This document shows, in pieces, positions 8,280-18,578 of a DNA stretch of 64,000 bases. The stretch's first letter is position 1. Each line of letters begins with the position of its first letter. The notes beneath the pieces were generated by a model. It was not told the origin of the DNA, did not search any database, and worked only from the letters and a program-made list of their open reading frames with translations. Source of the DNA: Dehalococcoidia bacterium (lineage in GTDB: Bacteria; Chloroflexota; Dehalococcoidia; UBA2979); assembly GCA_023228825.1 (NCBI GenBank), contig JALOAL010000009.1:76568-140567 (forward strand), read 5' to 3'. A program made the position numbers and the translations under genes.

Positions 8280-10448
8280 GTGGTCACCTGGAGACAGCGG
8301 GCATCGTCGATCCTGGCGGTCGCGGTGTTGCTGCTGGCCGCCGCAACTGCCTTCGAGGGGCCTCGGTCAGCCGCGGCGGCGGAGCCGCTGGACTCCGCGT
8401 GCGAGGCCATCCGCGACGTGGCGCGGCAGTCCGCCGACGTCACGCTGGGCGTGGTGGTGGTGGATCTGCGGTCGGGCGACCGCTGCGCGCTGAACGAGAG
8501 CCGGCCCTTCCGCACGGCGTCCCTCTACAAGACGGTCGTGGCGGCCGAACTCTACCGGCAGGTGGCCGAGGGGCTGGTCGCGCTGGACGACACCATCACC
8601 GTGCAGCCTCGCCACCACGTGGACGACCCGCCCGCGCTGCGTCCGTCCGAGGCGTACACGGTGTCCGTGTACGAGGCGGCGGACCGCATGATCATCGCCT
8701 CCAACAACGGCACCGCGTTCGCCCTGCGCGAACTGCTGGGAGAGAGCACGGTGGACGCGGCCACGGAGTGGCTCGGCATGCCCGCCACCACGCTGGCCAC
8801 CGCCTTCCTCACGTCGCCGGAAGACCAGGCGCGCCTCTATATGGACCTCTACCACGGCCGCGTGGTGAACCACGCCTCCAGCGCCGCGATCATGGACATG
8901 CTCCGCCGTCAGCAGGTACGGGACGCCATCCCACAGGGCGTGCCGGCGGGCGTGGTGGTGGCGCACAAGACCGGCACGCTGGAGGGCTACCTGCACGACG
9001 CCGGCATTGTCTACGCGCCGGGTGGGGATCTGGTGCTGGTGGTGATGACGGAGAACGAGGACTTTGGCGCCGCGCTAGAGGCGATCCAGGCAGTCGCTGC
9101 CGCGGCCTACCTCCCCTACGCCAGCGACGGCCAGCCGCTGCTCTCGGCGCAGGACGCCTTCTGGAGCGAGAGCGCTCCCGGCGCCTCCTTGCCCTACGTC
9201 CGCAGCGAGGCGGCGGAGGGCGGCAGCGACATGGCCGCGGCTACCGGCGCCGTCACGGGTGTCCAGGTCACGGATGTCCAGGTCACGGATGGCGGCGCCG
9301 CCGGCATGGTGGCGGGCGACGCCGATCCCGAGGTGATCCCCACGCTGGTCATCGGCAACGGAGCGGGCGACGGCCTGCCGCTGGTGGAGACGCTGCGGGA
9401 TCCGCTCGTGCTGGGGAGCATCCTCGGGCTGACCGCGCTGGCGGTGGGGTTGCCGGTGATGGTGCTGCGACGGAAGCCTCGTGTGCGTTATGGTACTGAA
9501 ACCCTCACGGGGGCAGCCCTCGCCCTTCCCCAGAGCGAGGCGCGCTTGCGAGCCGACCGCAGCGAAAGAGGTTTGGTCATGCGCTTTGGCAGCCGTAGAG
9601 ATGGCGACGGCCGGTCCGAGCCGGCGTCACCCGCGTCACGCTCCGTCGCGGAGGTCGCGCAGCAGCCCGTGCTGCCCAGCAAGCGCCTGCAGCGCGTGGC
9701 GGAACACTTCCGCGCCCAGGGCGAACTCCTCACCTCCATGCGCGACCAGTTCGAGGAGGAGATGGAGCCGCTGCACGACCTGATCGTGAAGCAAGCGCAG
9801 GCCATGCAGTCGCTGCTGCAGAACCTGGAAGAACGTCTCCGCCCCCTGAACGAGTACGCGGACGGCGAGGAGGCCAACCTGTCGGCGCTGGAGGAGCGCA
9901 TCCAGGCCGGCGGCCAGGACCACGTCGCGCGGTCCTTCTCCCAGTACCTGGAGGAACAGCGCAGCCGCATCTCCGAGACGCGCGTGCAGATCGACCAGCA
10001 GCGCGTCCCCTTCCTGGAGTACGGCGATGCTCAGCGTGACACGGTGGAGGCGGCCCTTTCCCGCTTCGACAACGACATCGAGGCGTTGGAGGCGAACCTG
10101 GCCGACCAGCGTCGCGTGATGGTGCGGATGCTGGACGCCATGCGCTCCGAGACCTTCGGCGCCGTGAGGGAGTACCTGGACGGCCGGCAGCAGGCGCTGG
10201 CGCAGATGGCCGCCTCCGGCTCCACGGACCCCGGCGAGATCGGCCGCGCGGTGGCCGCGTTGCGCCGCAGCATGGAGGAGATCGCCGGAAAGTCGGACTA
10301 CGTCCGCGGCCTCCTTCAGCACGCGGAGATGGCAGACCGCGCGCTCATCGAGGCCGCCCCCGCCCCGCGCCCGCTGCGCCAGGAGGCGCCCGCCGTCGCG
10401 GTGGTGGAGGACGAGGACGACGAGGCGGGCGACGAGGTCTCGGCCTGA
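8280..10448 (+). CDS. Membrane serine hydrolase (class A beta-lactamase fold) fused to cytoplasmic coiled-coil protein
   Basis: One uninterrupted frame of 722 residues from GTG 8280 (a TTG at 8202 is an alternative). Residues 8-24 are a signal or anchor. Residues 38-280 are a beta-lactamase/PBP-like hydrolase with S81-LY-K84, S141-N-N143 and K230-T-G; I see no equivalent of the class A Glu166 loop. A Gly/Ala/Val linker with a QVTD repeat leads to a second membrane segment (about 375-396, then RRK). Residues from 434 on are mostly coiled coil (SKRLQRVAEHFRAQGELL, EEMEPLHDLIVKQAQAMQ) with an acidic tail. The linker at codons 398-433 uses atypical codons. It contains an AAAGAGG site 7 bases before ATG 9579, so the coiled-coil part may also be made separately. 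Function is unknown. Confidence 0.75.
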   Translation: MVTWRQRASSILAVAVLLLAAATAFEGPRSAAAAEPLDSACEAIRDVARQSADVTLGVVVVDLRSGDRCALNESRPFRTASLYKTVVAAELYRQVAEGLVALDDTITVQPRHHVDDPPALRPSEAYTVSVYEAADRMIIASNNGTAFALRELLGESTVDAATEWLGMPATTLATAFLTSPEDQARLYMDLYHGRVVNHASSAAIMDMLRRQQVRDAIPQGVPAGVVVAHKTGTLEGYLHDAGIVYAPGGDLVLVVMTENEDFGAALEAIQAVAAAAYLPYASDGQPLLSAQDAFWSESAPGASLPYVRSEAAEGGSDMAAATGAVTGVQVTDVQVTDGGAAGMVAGDADPEVIPTLVIGNGAGDGLPLVETLRDPLVLGSILGLTALAVGLPVMVLRRKPRVRYGTETLTGAALALPQSEARLRADRSERGLVMRFGSRRDGDGRSEPASPASRSVAEVAQQPVLPSKRLQRVAEHFRAQGELLTSMRDQFEEEMEPLHDLIVKQAQAMQSLLQNLEERLRPLNEYADGEEANLSALEERIQAGGQDHVARSFSQYLEEQRSRISETRVQIDQQRVPFLEYGDAQRDTVEAALSRFDNDIEALEANLADQRRVMVRMLDAMRSETFGAVREYLDGRQQALAQMAASGSTDPGEIGRAVAALRRSMEEIAGKSDYVRGLLQHAEMADRALIEAAPAPRPLRQEAPAVAVVEDEDDEAGDEVSA

Positions 10449-10518
10449 CGCGAGCGGCGCTCACTCGGCCGCCCCGGTAGCCCTCGCGGCATCGCAACCT
10501 TCGGAAGCAGCGTAAGAA

Positions 10519-10546
10519 CAGGGCCCCGCCAATCGGCGGGGCCCTG
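10519..10546. terminator. Bidirectional terminator-like hairpin
   Basis: CAGGGCCCCGCC, AATC loop and exact mirror give a 12-bp GC stem between convergent genes ending at 10448 and 10619. No clear T-run follows. It is followed by degenerate repeats of a TTGGACGTGGG-like unit (about 10550-10600). Confidence 0.65.
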
Positions 10547-10618
10547 GTGTTGGATGTGGGTATTGGACGCGGGTGTTGGACGTGGGGGGTGTCGGACTTG
10601 GTGTGCCCCCCTGGAGAC

Positions 10619-11104
10619 TTACGTGTCGCGGGGGAGGGGGAGGCGCAGGATGTAGATCGTCCCGATCACGGCGAGGCCGAGCGTGAGGGCCAGCGCCCAC
10701 GTGGCGCCGGAGGGGATGGCGAAGAAGACCGAGAAGAGCACGAACGGCCACATGATGCCCAGCGCGAACATCTTGGCGCGGGCTGGCATGGCGCCGGTCT
10801 CCCGGTAGCGACGGACGTGGTCGCCGAACCCGCGGATGCGCAGGATGCGGTCGTACATCCGCTGCGAGGATCGCGCGTAACAGGCGGCGGCGATGATCAG
10901 GAAGATGGTGGTCGGCCATCCGGGAACCACGATCCCCACCACCCCCATGCCCAGGGAGAAGGTGCCGCCCGTCCCCCAGGCAACCCGCGCCAACCGGTTC
11001 TCCGTCACGCGCGCGACATGGGCGGAGTGCACCGCCTCCTGCGGATGGGTCGCGGGAGCCGGAGGCGGCAGGCTACCGTCCAGGTGCTCAGAAGCGAGAG
11101 TCAT
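10619..11104 (-). CDS. DUF454 (YbaN-like) inner membrane protein
   Basis: 161 residues. The DUF454 signature is present: a first hydrophobic stretch with GMGVVGIVVPGWPTTIFLII, then AAACYARSSQRMYDRIL, then two further membrane segments (ALGIMWPFVLFSVFFAIP and TWALALTLGLAVIGTIYIL). The YbaN family are small integral membrane proteins of unknown function. The N-terminal 40 residues are soluble and His/Pro rich. The ATG at 11104 has only a weak ribosome site, so a later start is possible. Confidence 0.85.
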   Translation of the reverse strand: MTLASEHLDGSLPPPAPATHPQEAVHSAHVARVTENRLARVAWGTGGTFSLGMGVVGIVVPGWPTTIFLIIAAACYARSSQRMYDRILRIRGFGDHVRRYRETGAMPARAKMFALGIMWPFVLFSVFFAIPSGATWALALTLGLAVIGTIYILRLPLPRDT

Positions 11105-11320
11105 GAGAATGCTCGACCCTTCGACGCTGTGACCGAAGAATCGCCTGGCTGCCCGCCGGGCGCCAGTGCGCGAAGTCCCGAATCTACCGTGAGATAGAGG
11201 GAATTGCGGAGATTTCAGCCGTGGCGCCGGGAGACTGTCAGAAGGAAGCGAGCCCGCGCAGCGTGATCTTCAGGGCGGCCGCCCTGATCGCGATCGGATC
11301 GAAGGCTACCGCAGAGGCCG

Positions 11321-13258
11321 CTATCGGATGGGGATCGCGCCCGTCTCCCGAGCCGGCGCCCGCCCGCCGTCTATGCCGCCCGCGCCCCGAGACGCCGGCG
11401 GATCGCCCGCCTGTCCCCACGGGAGTTCCAGCAGCCCGCCCGCCGGCCCGAGTTCCACCTCCGCGACCGGTCGAGGCACGTCGGGCGGGCCCGGGAGCGC
11501 CGCCGCCTCGGCCGGAGGCACGCCCGCGATCCTGCCGGCGGCATCGAGGGCGCCCGCGGCGTCCAGGTGGCCGCCGCTGACCACGCGTCCTAGCAGGTTG
11601 GCGTCCGGCCTCGCGCCGTCCATGAGGGCACGCTTCACCTCGAGGGTGGAGAGGTCGGGGTAGGCCGCCAGGATCAGAGCGGCCGCGCCGGAGACGTGCG
11701 GCGCGGAGAAGGACGTGCCCTGCGCGAAGCCGTACGCGCCCCGTGACGTCGAGGCGGCTTCGGGCGTGGCGAGGCACTCCACGCGCACGGCGTCGATGCT
11801 GACGCCGTCGCCGGGTTGCATCTCCGCCGTCATGGAGGGCCGCAGACGGAAGCGCAGGTAGAACGGGCCGTCCTGCTCCCTGTCCAGCGGCAGGTAGATG
11901 GACGGCAGCGGCTGGCCGGGCGCGCTCAGGGCGGCCGAGGCCATCACGTTGCGGCCCATCCGAGGCTGCCACCGGGAGCCGTCTCGGGATACCTCCGTCA
12001 ACACCATCGTCGCGCCGGCAGTGTCCGCTTCGATGCCGCTGATCGCGAGCCAGCAGCCCGCCCGCCCGTGCAGGTCCACCGGGAGCGCCATCTGCACCCA
12101 CGTGTCGTGGTCGCGCGAGTGCGGGCCGTCCGGCGAGTCGTGCAGGCGCCCGTCGCGTGTGCCCCATTCGCCGGTGGATGCCCAGCGCGAGGCGTCCAGC
12201 GGACCCTCGAACGTGTCTTCGAACACGGTCTCCAGCGAGGGCGCGGCGACGGCAACGGCGACGCCGGGCGCGAGGAGGTCCACGGTGGTCGAGCCCCAGT
12301 TCGAGCCGCCCGCCCCGCCCAGCCATCGGGCAATGGCGTGGTCCCCGTCGCTCGCGCCCACGCAGATGATGTTCTCGTGCCCCTGGGAGCACGGCTCCAG
12401 GTTCAGCAGGTCCACGCTATTGCCCTGGTTGCCCGCGGAGACCACAAAGAGGACATCTGGGTGGCGTGCGATCGCCTCGTCCACCGGGAGGTTCGACCAG
12501 TCCGGGACGGCGCTGACGATGCTGATGTTCACGATGCGCGCGCCGTTGGCCGCCGCGTAGTCGATCGCCTCGGCAGTACCCAGGTCGCTCACCGTGCCCG
12601 CACCGGCCACGCGCAGCGCCATGATCGAGACCGCCGGCGCCACGCCGCTGATGCCGATGCCGTTGTCCCCTACCGCGCCCAGGACGGAGGCCACCGCCGT
12701 CCCGTGTCCAACGGCGGCGCCCGGCCCCACGCTGGAGAGTTCGTCACGAGGGTCGTTGTCCTGGTCCAGGAAGTCCCAGCCGCGCCAGTCGTCCACGTAG
12801 CCGTTGCCGTCGTCGTCAACGCCGTTGGACTCGCGGCCCTCGCCCATCTCGCCGGGATTGAGCCACATGTTGGCCGCCAGGTCCGGGTGTGCGTAGTCCA
12901 CCCCGGTGTCGATGACGGCGACCACCACCTCGTGGCTGCCTCGCGAGATCGCCCACGCCTCCGGCGCCCGGATGTCCGCGTCCACCGTGCCCGTGACGGC
13001 CTCGCCCAGGGACTGACCCCAGTTGAACAACCCCCACTGCTCACCCAGGAACTCGTCGTCCAGCAGCAGGAACCCCTCGTCCGCCGCGACGAGCGCACCG
13101 CCGCCGTCCTCGACATGCGCGAAGACATGCGCGAACCCGCCGCTCGCCCCACTCGCCCCGCTCGTCGCGTCCGGCGACCACGCCCACAGCACCCCCGCCG
13201 TCACAGCGAGGACACACCAGGCCAGCGCCAACCACGGATGCCGTCGCGGTGACTCCAT
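11321..13258 (-). CDS. Secreted subtilisin-like serine protease (S8) with inserted jelly-roll-like domain
   Basis: 645 residues with an N-terminal signal or anchor (about 9-27). The catalytic triad is D117 (VVAVIDTGVDYAHPDL), H185 (GHGTAVASVLG) and S516 (GTSFSAPHVSGAAALIL), with oxyanion Asn277 (VSAGNQG). A stretch with several Asp and Gly (about 146-157, GVDDDGNGYVDDW) looks calcium binding. Residues about 345-497 interrupt the protease domain between Asn and Ser. They resemble a beta-sandwich (FEDTFEGPLDASRW, YLRFRLRP, VSIDAVRVECL), a type seen in extracellular binding modules. The C-terminal 90 residues are Pro/Ala rich. It should act outside the cell; its substrate is unknown. It is transcribed alone. 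Confidence 0.9.
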   Translation of the reverse strand: MESPRRHPWLALAWCVLAVTAGVLWAWSPDATSGASGASGGFAHVFAHVEDGGGALVAADEGFLLLDDEFLGEQWGLFNWGQSLGEAVTGTVDADIRAPEAWAISRGSHEVVVAVIDTGVDYAHPDLAANMWLNPGEMGEGRESNGVDDDGNGYVDDWRGWDFLDQDNDPRDELSSVGPGAAVGHGTAVASVLGAVGDNGIGISGVAPAVSIMALRVAGAGTVSDLGTAEAIDYAAANGARIVNISIVSAVPDWSNLPVDEAIARHPDVLFVVSAGNQGNSVDLLNLEPCSQGHENIICVGASDGDHAIARWLGGAGGSNWGSTTVDLLAPGVAVAVAAPSLETVFEDTFEGPLDASRWASTGEWGTRDGRLHDSPDGPHSRDHDTWVQMALPVDLHGRAGCWLAISGIEADTAGATMVLTEVSRDGSRWQPRMGRNVMASAALSAPGQPLPSIYLPLDREQDGPFYLRFRLRPSMTAEMQPGDGVSIDAVRVECLATPEAASTSRGAYGFAQGTSFSAPHVSGAAALILAAYPDLSTLEVKRALMDGARPDANLLGRVVSGGHLDAAGALDAAGRIAGVPPAEAAALPGPPDVPRPVAEVELGPAGGLLELPWGQAGDPPASRGAGGIDGGRAPARETGAIPIR

Positions 13259-13423
13259 GGCCGAAGTGGTAGCGGAACCCCCATGCCCCCCGGGTTGAGG
13301 GCACGTCGAGGGGAATCGCAGGGGCGCGTCAGGCCGCGCGGATGCGATGGAGTTGTGATTCGAGGCGGGCGGGTGAGGTCTTCGGTCGCCGCCTTGTATT
13401 CCCCGTGTCCCGCCACGCCCGGT

Positions 13424-13462
13424 AACAACAACCCCCCGGCGTGGGCCGGGGGGTTGTGTTGT
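13424..13462 (-). terminator. Terminator of the dnaJ-hspR-clpC operon
   Basis: An 11-bp GC core (AACCCCCCGGC and mirror) is extended by an imperfect ACAACA/TGTTGT outer stem. It lies 34 bases past the clpC stop. The A/T-rich outer arms give a short U-rich 3' side on the leftward transcript. Confidence 0.75.
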
Positions 13463-13495
13463 GACCGTGCGTCCGAGGGCTGCCGAGGCCGAGCG

Positions 13496-15954
<2,459 letters not shown>

Positions 15955-15958
<4 letters not shown>

Positions 15959-16356
15959 CGGGTGTTACCTCCACCCTGGTTTGTCTCGTCGTGTCGTCCG
16001 AGTTCGGCGCGGGTGCGCCGCAACTCGTGCCGCGTCTCTGCGAGTTCTCGCTGGAGGTCCTCCACCTGTCGCGAGAGACGGAGGATGACCTCCACGCCTG
16101 CGAGGTTGACGCCCAGGTCATTGACCAGGCGCACCACCTGGTGCAGGCGCTCCACGTCCTGGTGGGAGAAGAGCCGCGTGTTGCCCTGCGTGCGGGCCGG
16201 CTGCACCAGGCCGATGCGCTCGTAGGAACGGATCGTCTGCTGGTGGAGGCCGACCATGCGTGCCACCACGCTGATCTGGAAGACCGGCTCGTCCTCGCTG
16301 AGGCCGACGCGCCAGCCTTTCTGCTCGCGGCTGTTTCTGGTGCGGTCCTGCGTCAC
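15955..16356 (-). CDS. hspR: HspR-type MerR-family heat-shock repressor
   Basis: 133 residues. The winged-helix MerR DNA-binding unit is VFQISVVARMVGLHQQTIRSYERIGL, then the wing GNTRLFSHQDVERLHQVVRL. The NDLGVNLAGVEVILRL segment and C-terminal coiled coil are typical of HspR. HspR represses dnaK/clpB-type operons by binding the HAIR inverted repeat. Here it lies between dnaJ and clpC with 4-base overlaps on both sides, so it should be autoregulated. A HAIR-like site is found upstream of the operon at 17538-17558. Confidence 0.92.
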
Positions 16357-17495
16357 CGGGTGGCCTCGCTCTCCGCGCTCTCCGCGGGGCGATCCGCACT
16401 CTGCCCGGCGTCTTCGTTGGAGCCGCTAGAGCCGTTGGAGCCGCTAGAGCCGTTGGAGGATGCGCGCAGTTTCTCGAACAGCCGGCGTTGCTCGTCCGTC
16501 ATCGGGTCCGGCAGCACCAGTCGCGCCGTGGCGTACAGGTCGCCGAAGCCCGAGCCACGGCCGGAAATCGGCATGCCCTGTCCCGACAGGCGGAAGACCT
16601 TTCCACCCTGCGTGCCCGGCGGCACCTTCAACGCCAGCGTTTTGCCCTTGAGCGTGGGCACCTTCGCCTCACCGCCCAGCGCCGCGTCCGCCACCGGCAC
16701 GTCCACGTCCGCGTACAGGTCGTCGCCCCGGCGCTCGAAGCGCGGGTGCGAGTTGACGGAGACGCGCAGGTACAGGTCACCGCTGGCGCCGCCGTTGGCG
16801 CCCGGCGCACCCTGGCCGCCGAGCCGGATGCGCTGGCCGTCCCGGACGCCCGCCGGCACGTTTACCTCCACGCGACGGAGGGGCGCCGCGACGCCGGTGC
16901 CACGACAGACGTGACAGGTCGCGTTTGCGATCTGCCCGGTGCCCCCACACACACGACACGGCTCCTCACCCGCGCGCACCTCGATGGTGCGGCGGGTGCC
17001 GGCGTAGGCCTCCTCCAGGGAGATGCGCACCGCGGCCTCGGCGTCCTGGCCGCGTTGACGGCCGGAGGCGCGCCGGAAGAGCGAATCGAAGATGCCGCCG
17101 CCACCGCGGGCTCCTGCGGCGCCGCCGAAGAGGTCGTTCAGGTCCACGTCGTCCGTGGTGAACTGATAGGCGTCGCCCGGCCCCCCGGGGCCGCCGCGGC
17201 CGCCGAAACCGGCCGCGCCCTGGCGCCGGCGCATCTCCTCGATCTGGTCGGCGTGCATCCACTGGTCGCCGTACTGGTCGTACTTGCGGCGCTTGTCCGG
17301 GTCAGAGAGCACCTCGTGCGCAGCGTTGATGCGCTTGAACTGCTCCTCCGCCTCGGGGTTGCCGGGGTTTACGTCCGGGTGCCACTTGCGGGCGAGCCGG
17401 CGGTAGGCCGCACGGATCTCCTTCTCGCTCGCCGTGCGGTTCACGCCGAGGACGGTGTAGTAGTCCGAAGCCTTGCCCGAAGTTCCAGAAGCCAT
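16353..17495 (-). CDS. dnaJ: DnaJ-family co-chaperone with a half-size zinc finger
   Basis: 380 residues. The J domain (about 10-75) contains HPD at 39-41 and RRLARKWHPDVNPG. A Gly-rich stretch (GGRGGPGGPG and AGARGGGG) follows. The zinc region has only two CxxCxGxG motifs (CRVCGGTG, CHVCRGTG) instead of the four in canonical DnaJ. The C-terminal substrate-binding barrels are intact (VPAGVRDGQRIRLGGQG, VPPGTQGGKVFRLSGQGMP). The tail carries an SNGSSGSNGSSGSN repeat encoded by an 18-bp DNA repeat. It stimulates DnaK, which is not in the window. There is no clear Shine-Dalgarno site and a -10-like TATACT ends 6 bases before the ATG, suggesting a leaderless message. Confidence 0.92.
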   Translation of the reverse strand: MASGTSGKASDYYTVLGVNRTASEKEIRAAYRRLARKWHPDVNPGNPEAEEQFKRINAAHEVLSDPDKRRKYDQYGDQWMHADQIEEMRRRQGAAGFGGRGGPGGPGDAYQFTTDDVDLNDLFGGAAGARGGGGIFDSLFRRASGRQRGQDAEAAVRISLEEAYAGTRRTIEVRAGEEPCRVCGGTGQIANATCHVCRGTGVAAPLRRVEVNVPAGVRDGQRIRLGGQGAPGANGGASGDLYLRVSVNSHPRFERRGDDLYADVDVPVADAALGGEAKVPTLKGKTLALKVPPGTQGGKVFRLSGQGMPISGRGSGFGDLYATARLVLPDPMTDEQRRLFEKLRASSNGSSGSNGSSGSNEDAGQSADRPAESAESEATR

Positions 17496-17501
17496 GCTCA
17501 G

Positions 17502-17507
17502 AGTATA
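17502..17507 (-). promoter_or_regulatory. Candidate -10 element for dnaJ-hspR-clpC
   Basis: TATACT on the minus strand ends 6 bases before the dnaJ ATG, which would place transcription start at or next to the start codon. No good -35 is seen at 17-18 bases. Confidence 0.45.
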
Positions 17508-17537
17508 CAGGAAGATGATTCGGTCGAGTAGCCTAAA

Positions 17538-17558
17538 TCTGAGCGAACATGACTCATA
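17538..17558. promoter_or_regulatory. Candidate HspR operator (HAIR-like inverted repeat)
   Basis: TCTGAGC, 7 bases, ACTCATA. This keeps the spacing and the core GAG/ACTCA of the HAIR consensus CTTGAGT-N7-ACTCAAG. It lies between the divergent dnaJ and hsp20 promoters and ends 4 bases before the hsp20 -35. The flanks diverge from the consensus, so it is a candidate only. Confidence 0.5.
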
Positions 17559-17562
17559 TCTC

Positions 17563-17592
17563 TTGACGTGGTGGTTGGAGTGGAGTCATAAT
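17563..17592 (+). promoter_or_regulatory. Sigma70-type promoter for hsp20
   Basis: TTGACG, 18-base spacer, CATAAT. An ATGACTC/GAGTCAT inverted repeat (17549-17555 and 17583-17589) brackets the -35 and overlaps the -10. The expected start near 17599 leaves a 5' leader of about 200 bases before the hsp20 ATG, long enough to fold. Confidence 0.65.
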
Positions 17593-17801
17593 GCGGATGC
17601 CGGCGACTCCCCAGCGTCCCGGGCGCGCCGCCCATCCTCGTGGGCGCGGCCACGAAGCGTACGCAGCGCACCTCGGACTGAGGTTCCCCGGCGCCTTTCG
17701 GAATCGGCACTGGCCCCTCGGCGTGCGCTTGCCCGTGGTGCCCGCAACGCCAGACTCGCGGACCACCGGACGCGCGACCGAGAGGAGGAGAGGATGAAGA
17801 C

Positions 17802-18263
17802 ATGGCTACTACTGATCTGGTCCGTCGCGATCCGTTCATGACCCCCTTCCGGCAGGTCATGGACCGTTTCTTCGACGACCCCTTCTTCCGCAACGCGTTC
17901 CCCATCAGGGACAGCGCGGACGGCGAGGACGGCTCGCTCGCCCTGGACGTGTTCGAGCAGGACGGCCATCTGATCGTGGAGGCCTCGCTGCCGGGCTTCA
18001 GCAAGGACGAGGTAGACGTGCAGGTGCATGACGGCATCCTTGCAATCAAGGCGCAGCGGTCGAGCGAGCGGGAGGAGGGCAAGCCCGGCAGTCACTACTA
18101 CCGGCGCGAGCGTTCCTGGGGCTCCGTGAGCCGTCGCGTGGCGCTCCCCGGCATCGTGAAGGACGAGGACGTGAGCGCTGAACTGAAGAATGGTGTGCTT
18201 CGCCTCGCGATCCCATTGCCGCAGAAGCCGTCGCCGAAGCAGATCGAGATCAAGGGCGAGTAG
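17802..18263 (+). CDS. hsp20: Hsp20 small heat-shock protein
   Basis: 153 residues. The N-terminal arm carries the PFR-MDRFFDDPFFRN type of start. The alpha-crystallin domain spans about 45-140 (LIVEASLPGFSKDEVDVQVHDGILAI, ERSWGSVSRRVALPG, DEDVSAELKNGVLRLAIP). The C-terminal I-x-I oligomerisation motif is IEI near the end. It is an ATP-independent holdase. A strong GAGGAGGAGAGG purine tract precedes the ATG. It is divergent from dnaJ-hspR-clpC and shares the intergenic region with the HAIR-like site, so HspR control is plausible. Confidence 0.93.
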   Translation: MATTDLVRRDPFMTPFRQVMDRFFDDPFFRNAFPIRDSADGEDGSLALDVFEQDGHLIVEASLPGFSKDEVDVQVHDGILAIKAQRSSEREEGKPGSHYYRRERSWGSVSRRVALPGIVKDEDVSAELKNGVLRLAIPLPQKPSPKQIEIKGE

Positions 18264-18287
18264 GCCCCTCCTCGTCCCGCTCCCCAC

Positions 18288-18338
18288 AAGCCCCTGGCCC
18301 CTCACCAGCCCCCTCTTGGTGAGGCCCGCCGGGGGCTT
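18288..18338 (+). terminator. Terminator downstream of hsp20
   Basis: A nested stem: outer AAGCCCC/GGGGGCTT and inner CCTCACCA/TGGTGAGG, 25 bases past the hsp20 stop. No long T-run. Confidence 0.6.
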
Positions 18339-18578
18339 CATCGCGTCCGCGGCCTGACCGCGCGCCTGCTCCCACATCTTCCTGACGCGTCCGGCACTGC
18401 TGGCTCTCCCGCACTCAACATCGTCTCGACGGTGGGGCGTCAGCGTTGGTGCAGTCCAGACACGAACGGCGCGGGGACCGAGGTGCGCGGGAGCGTGCGC
18501 CTCGCTCCGTGGTCCGGCGCAGCGTCTGGCGCAGGGAGCGCTGCCGCCCGGGTGCGGCTCGGAAGGCGGAGAGGCGAT

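Noticed and set aside
7658..8515. Open frame extending the large acyl-CoA dehydrogenase by 286 codons upstream
   Set aside because: The translation is Arg/Pro-rich with no family similarity, and a TTG with AAGGAG fits the conserved start.
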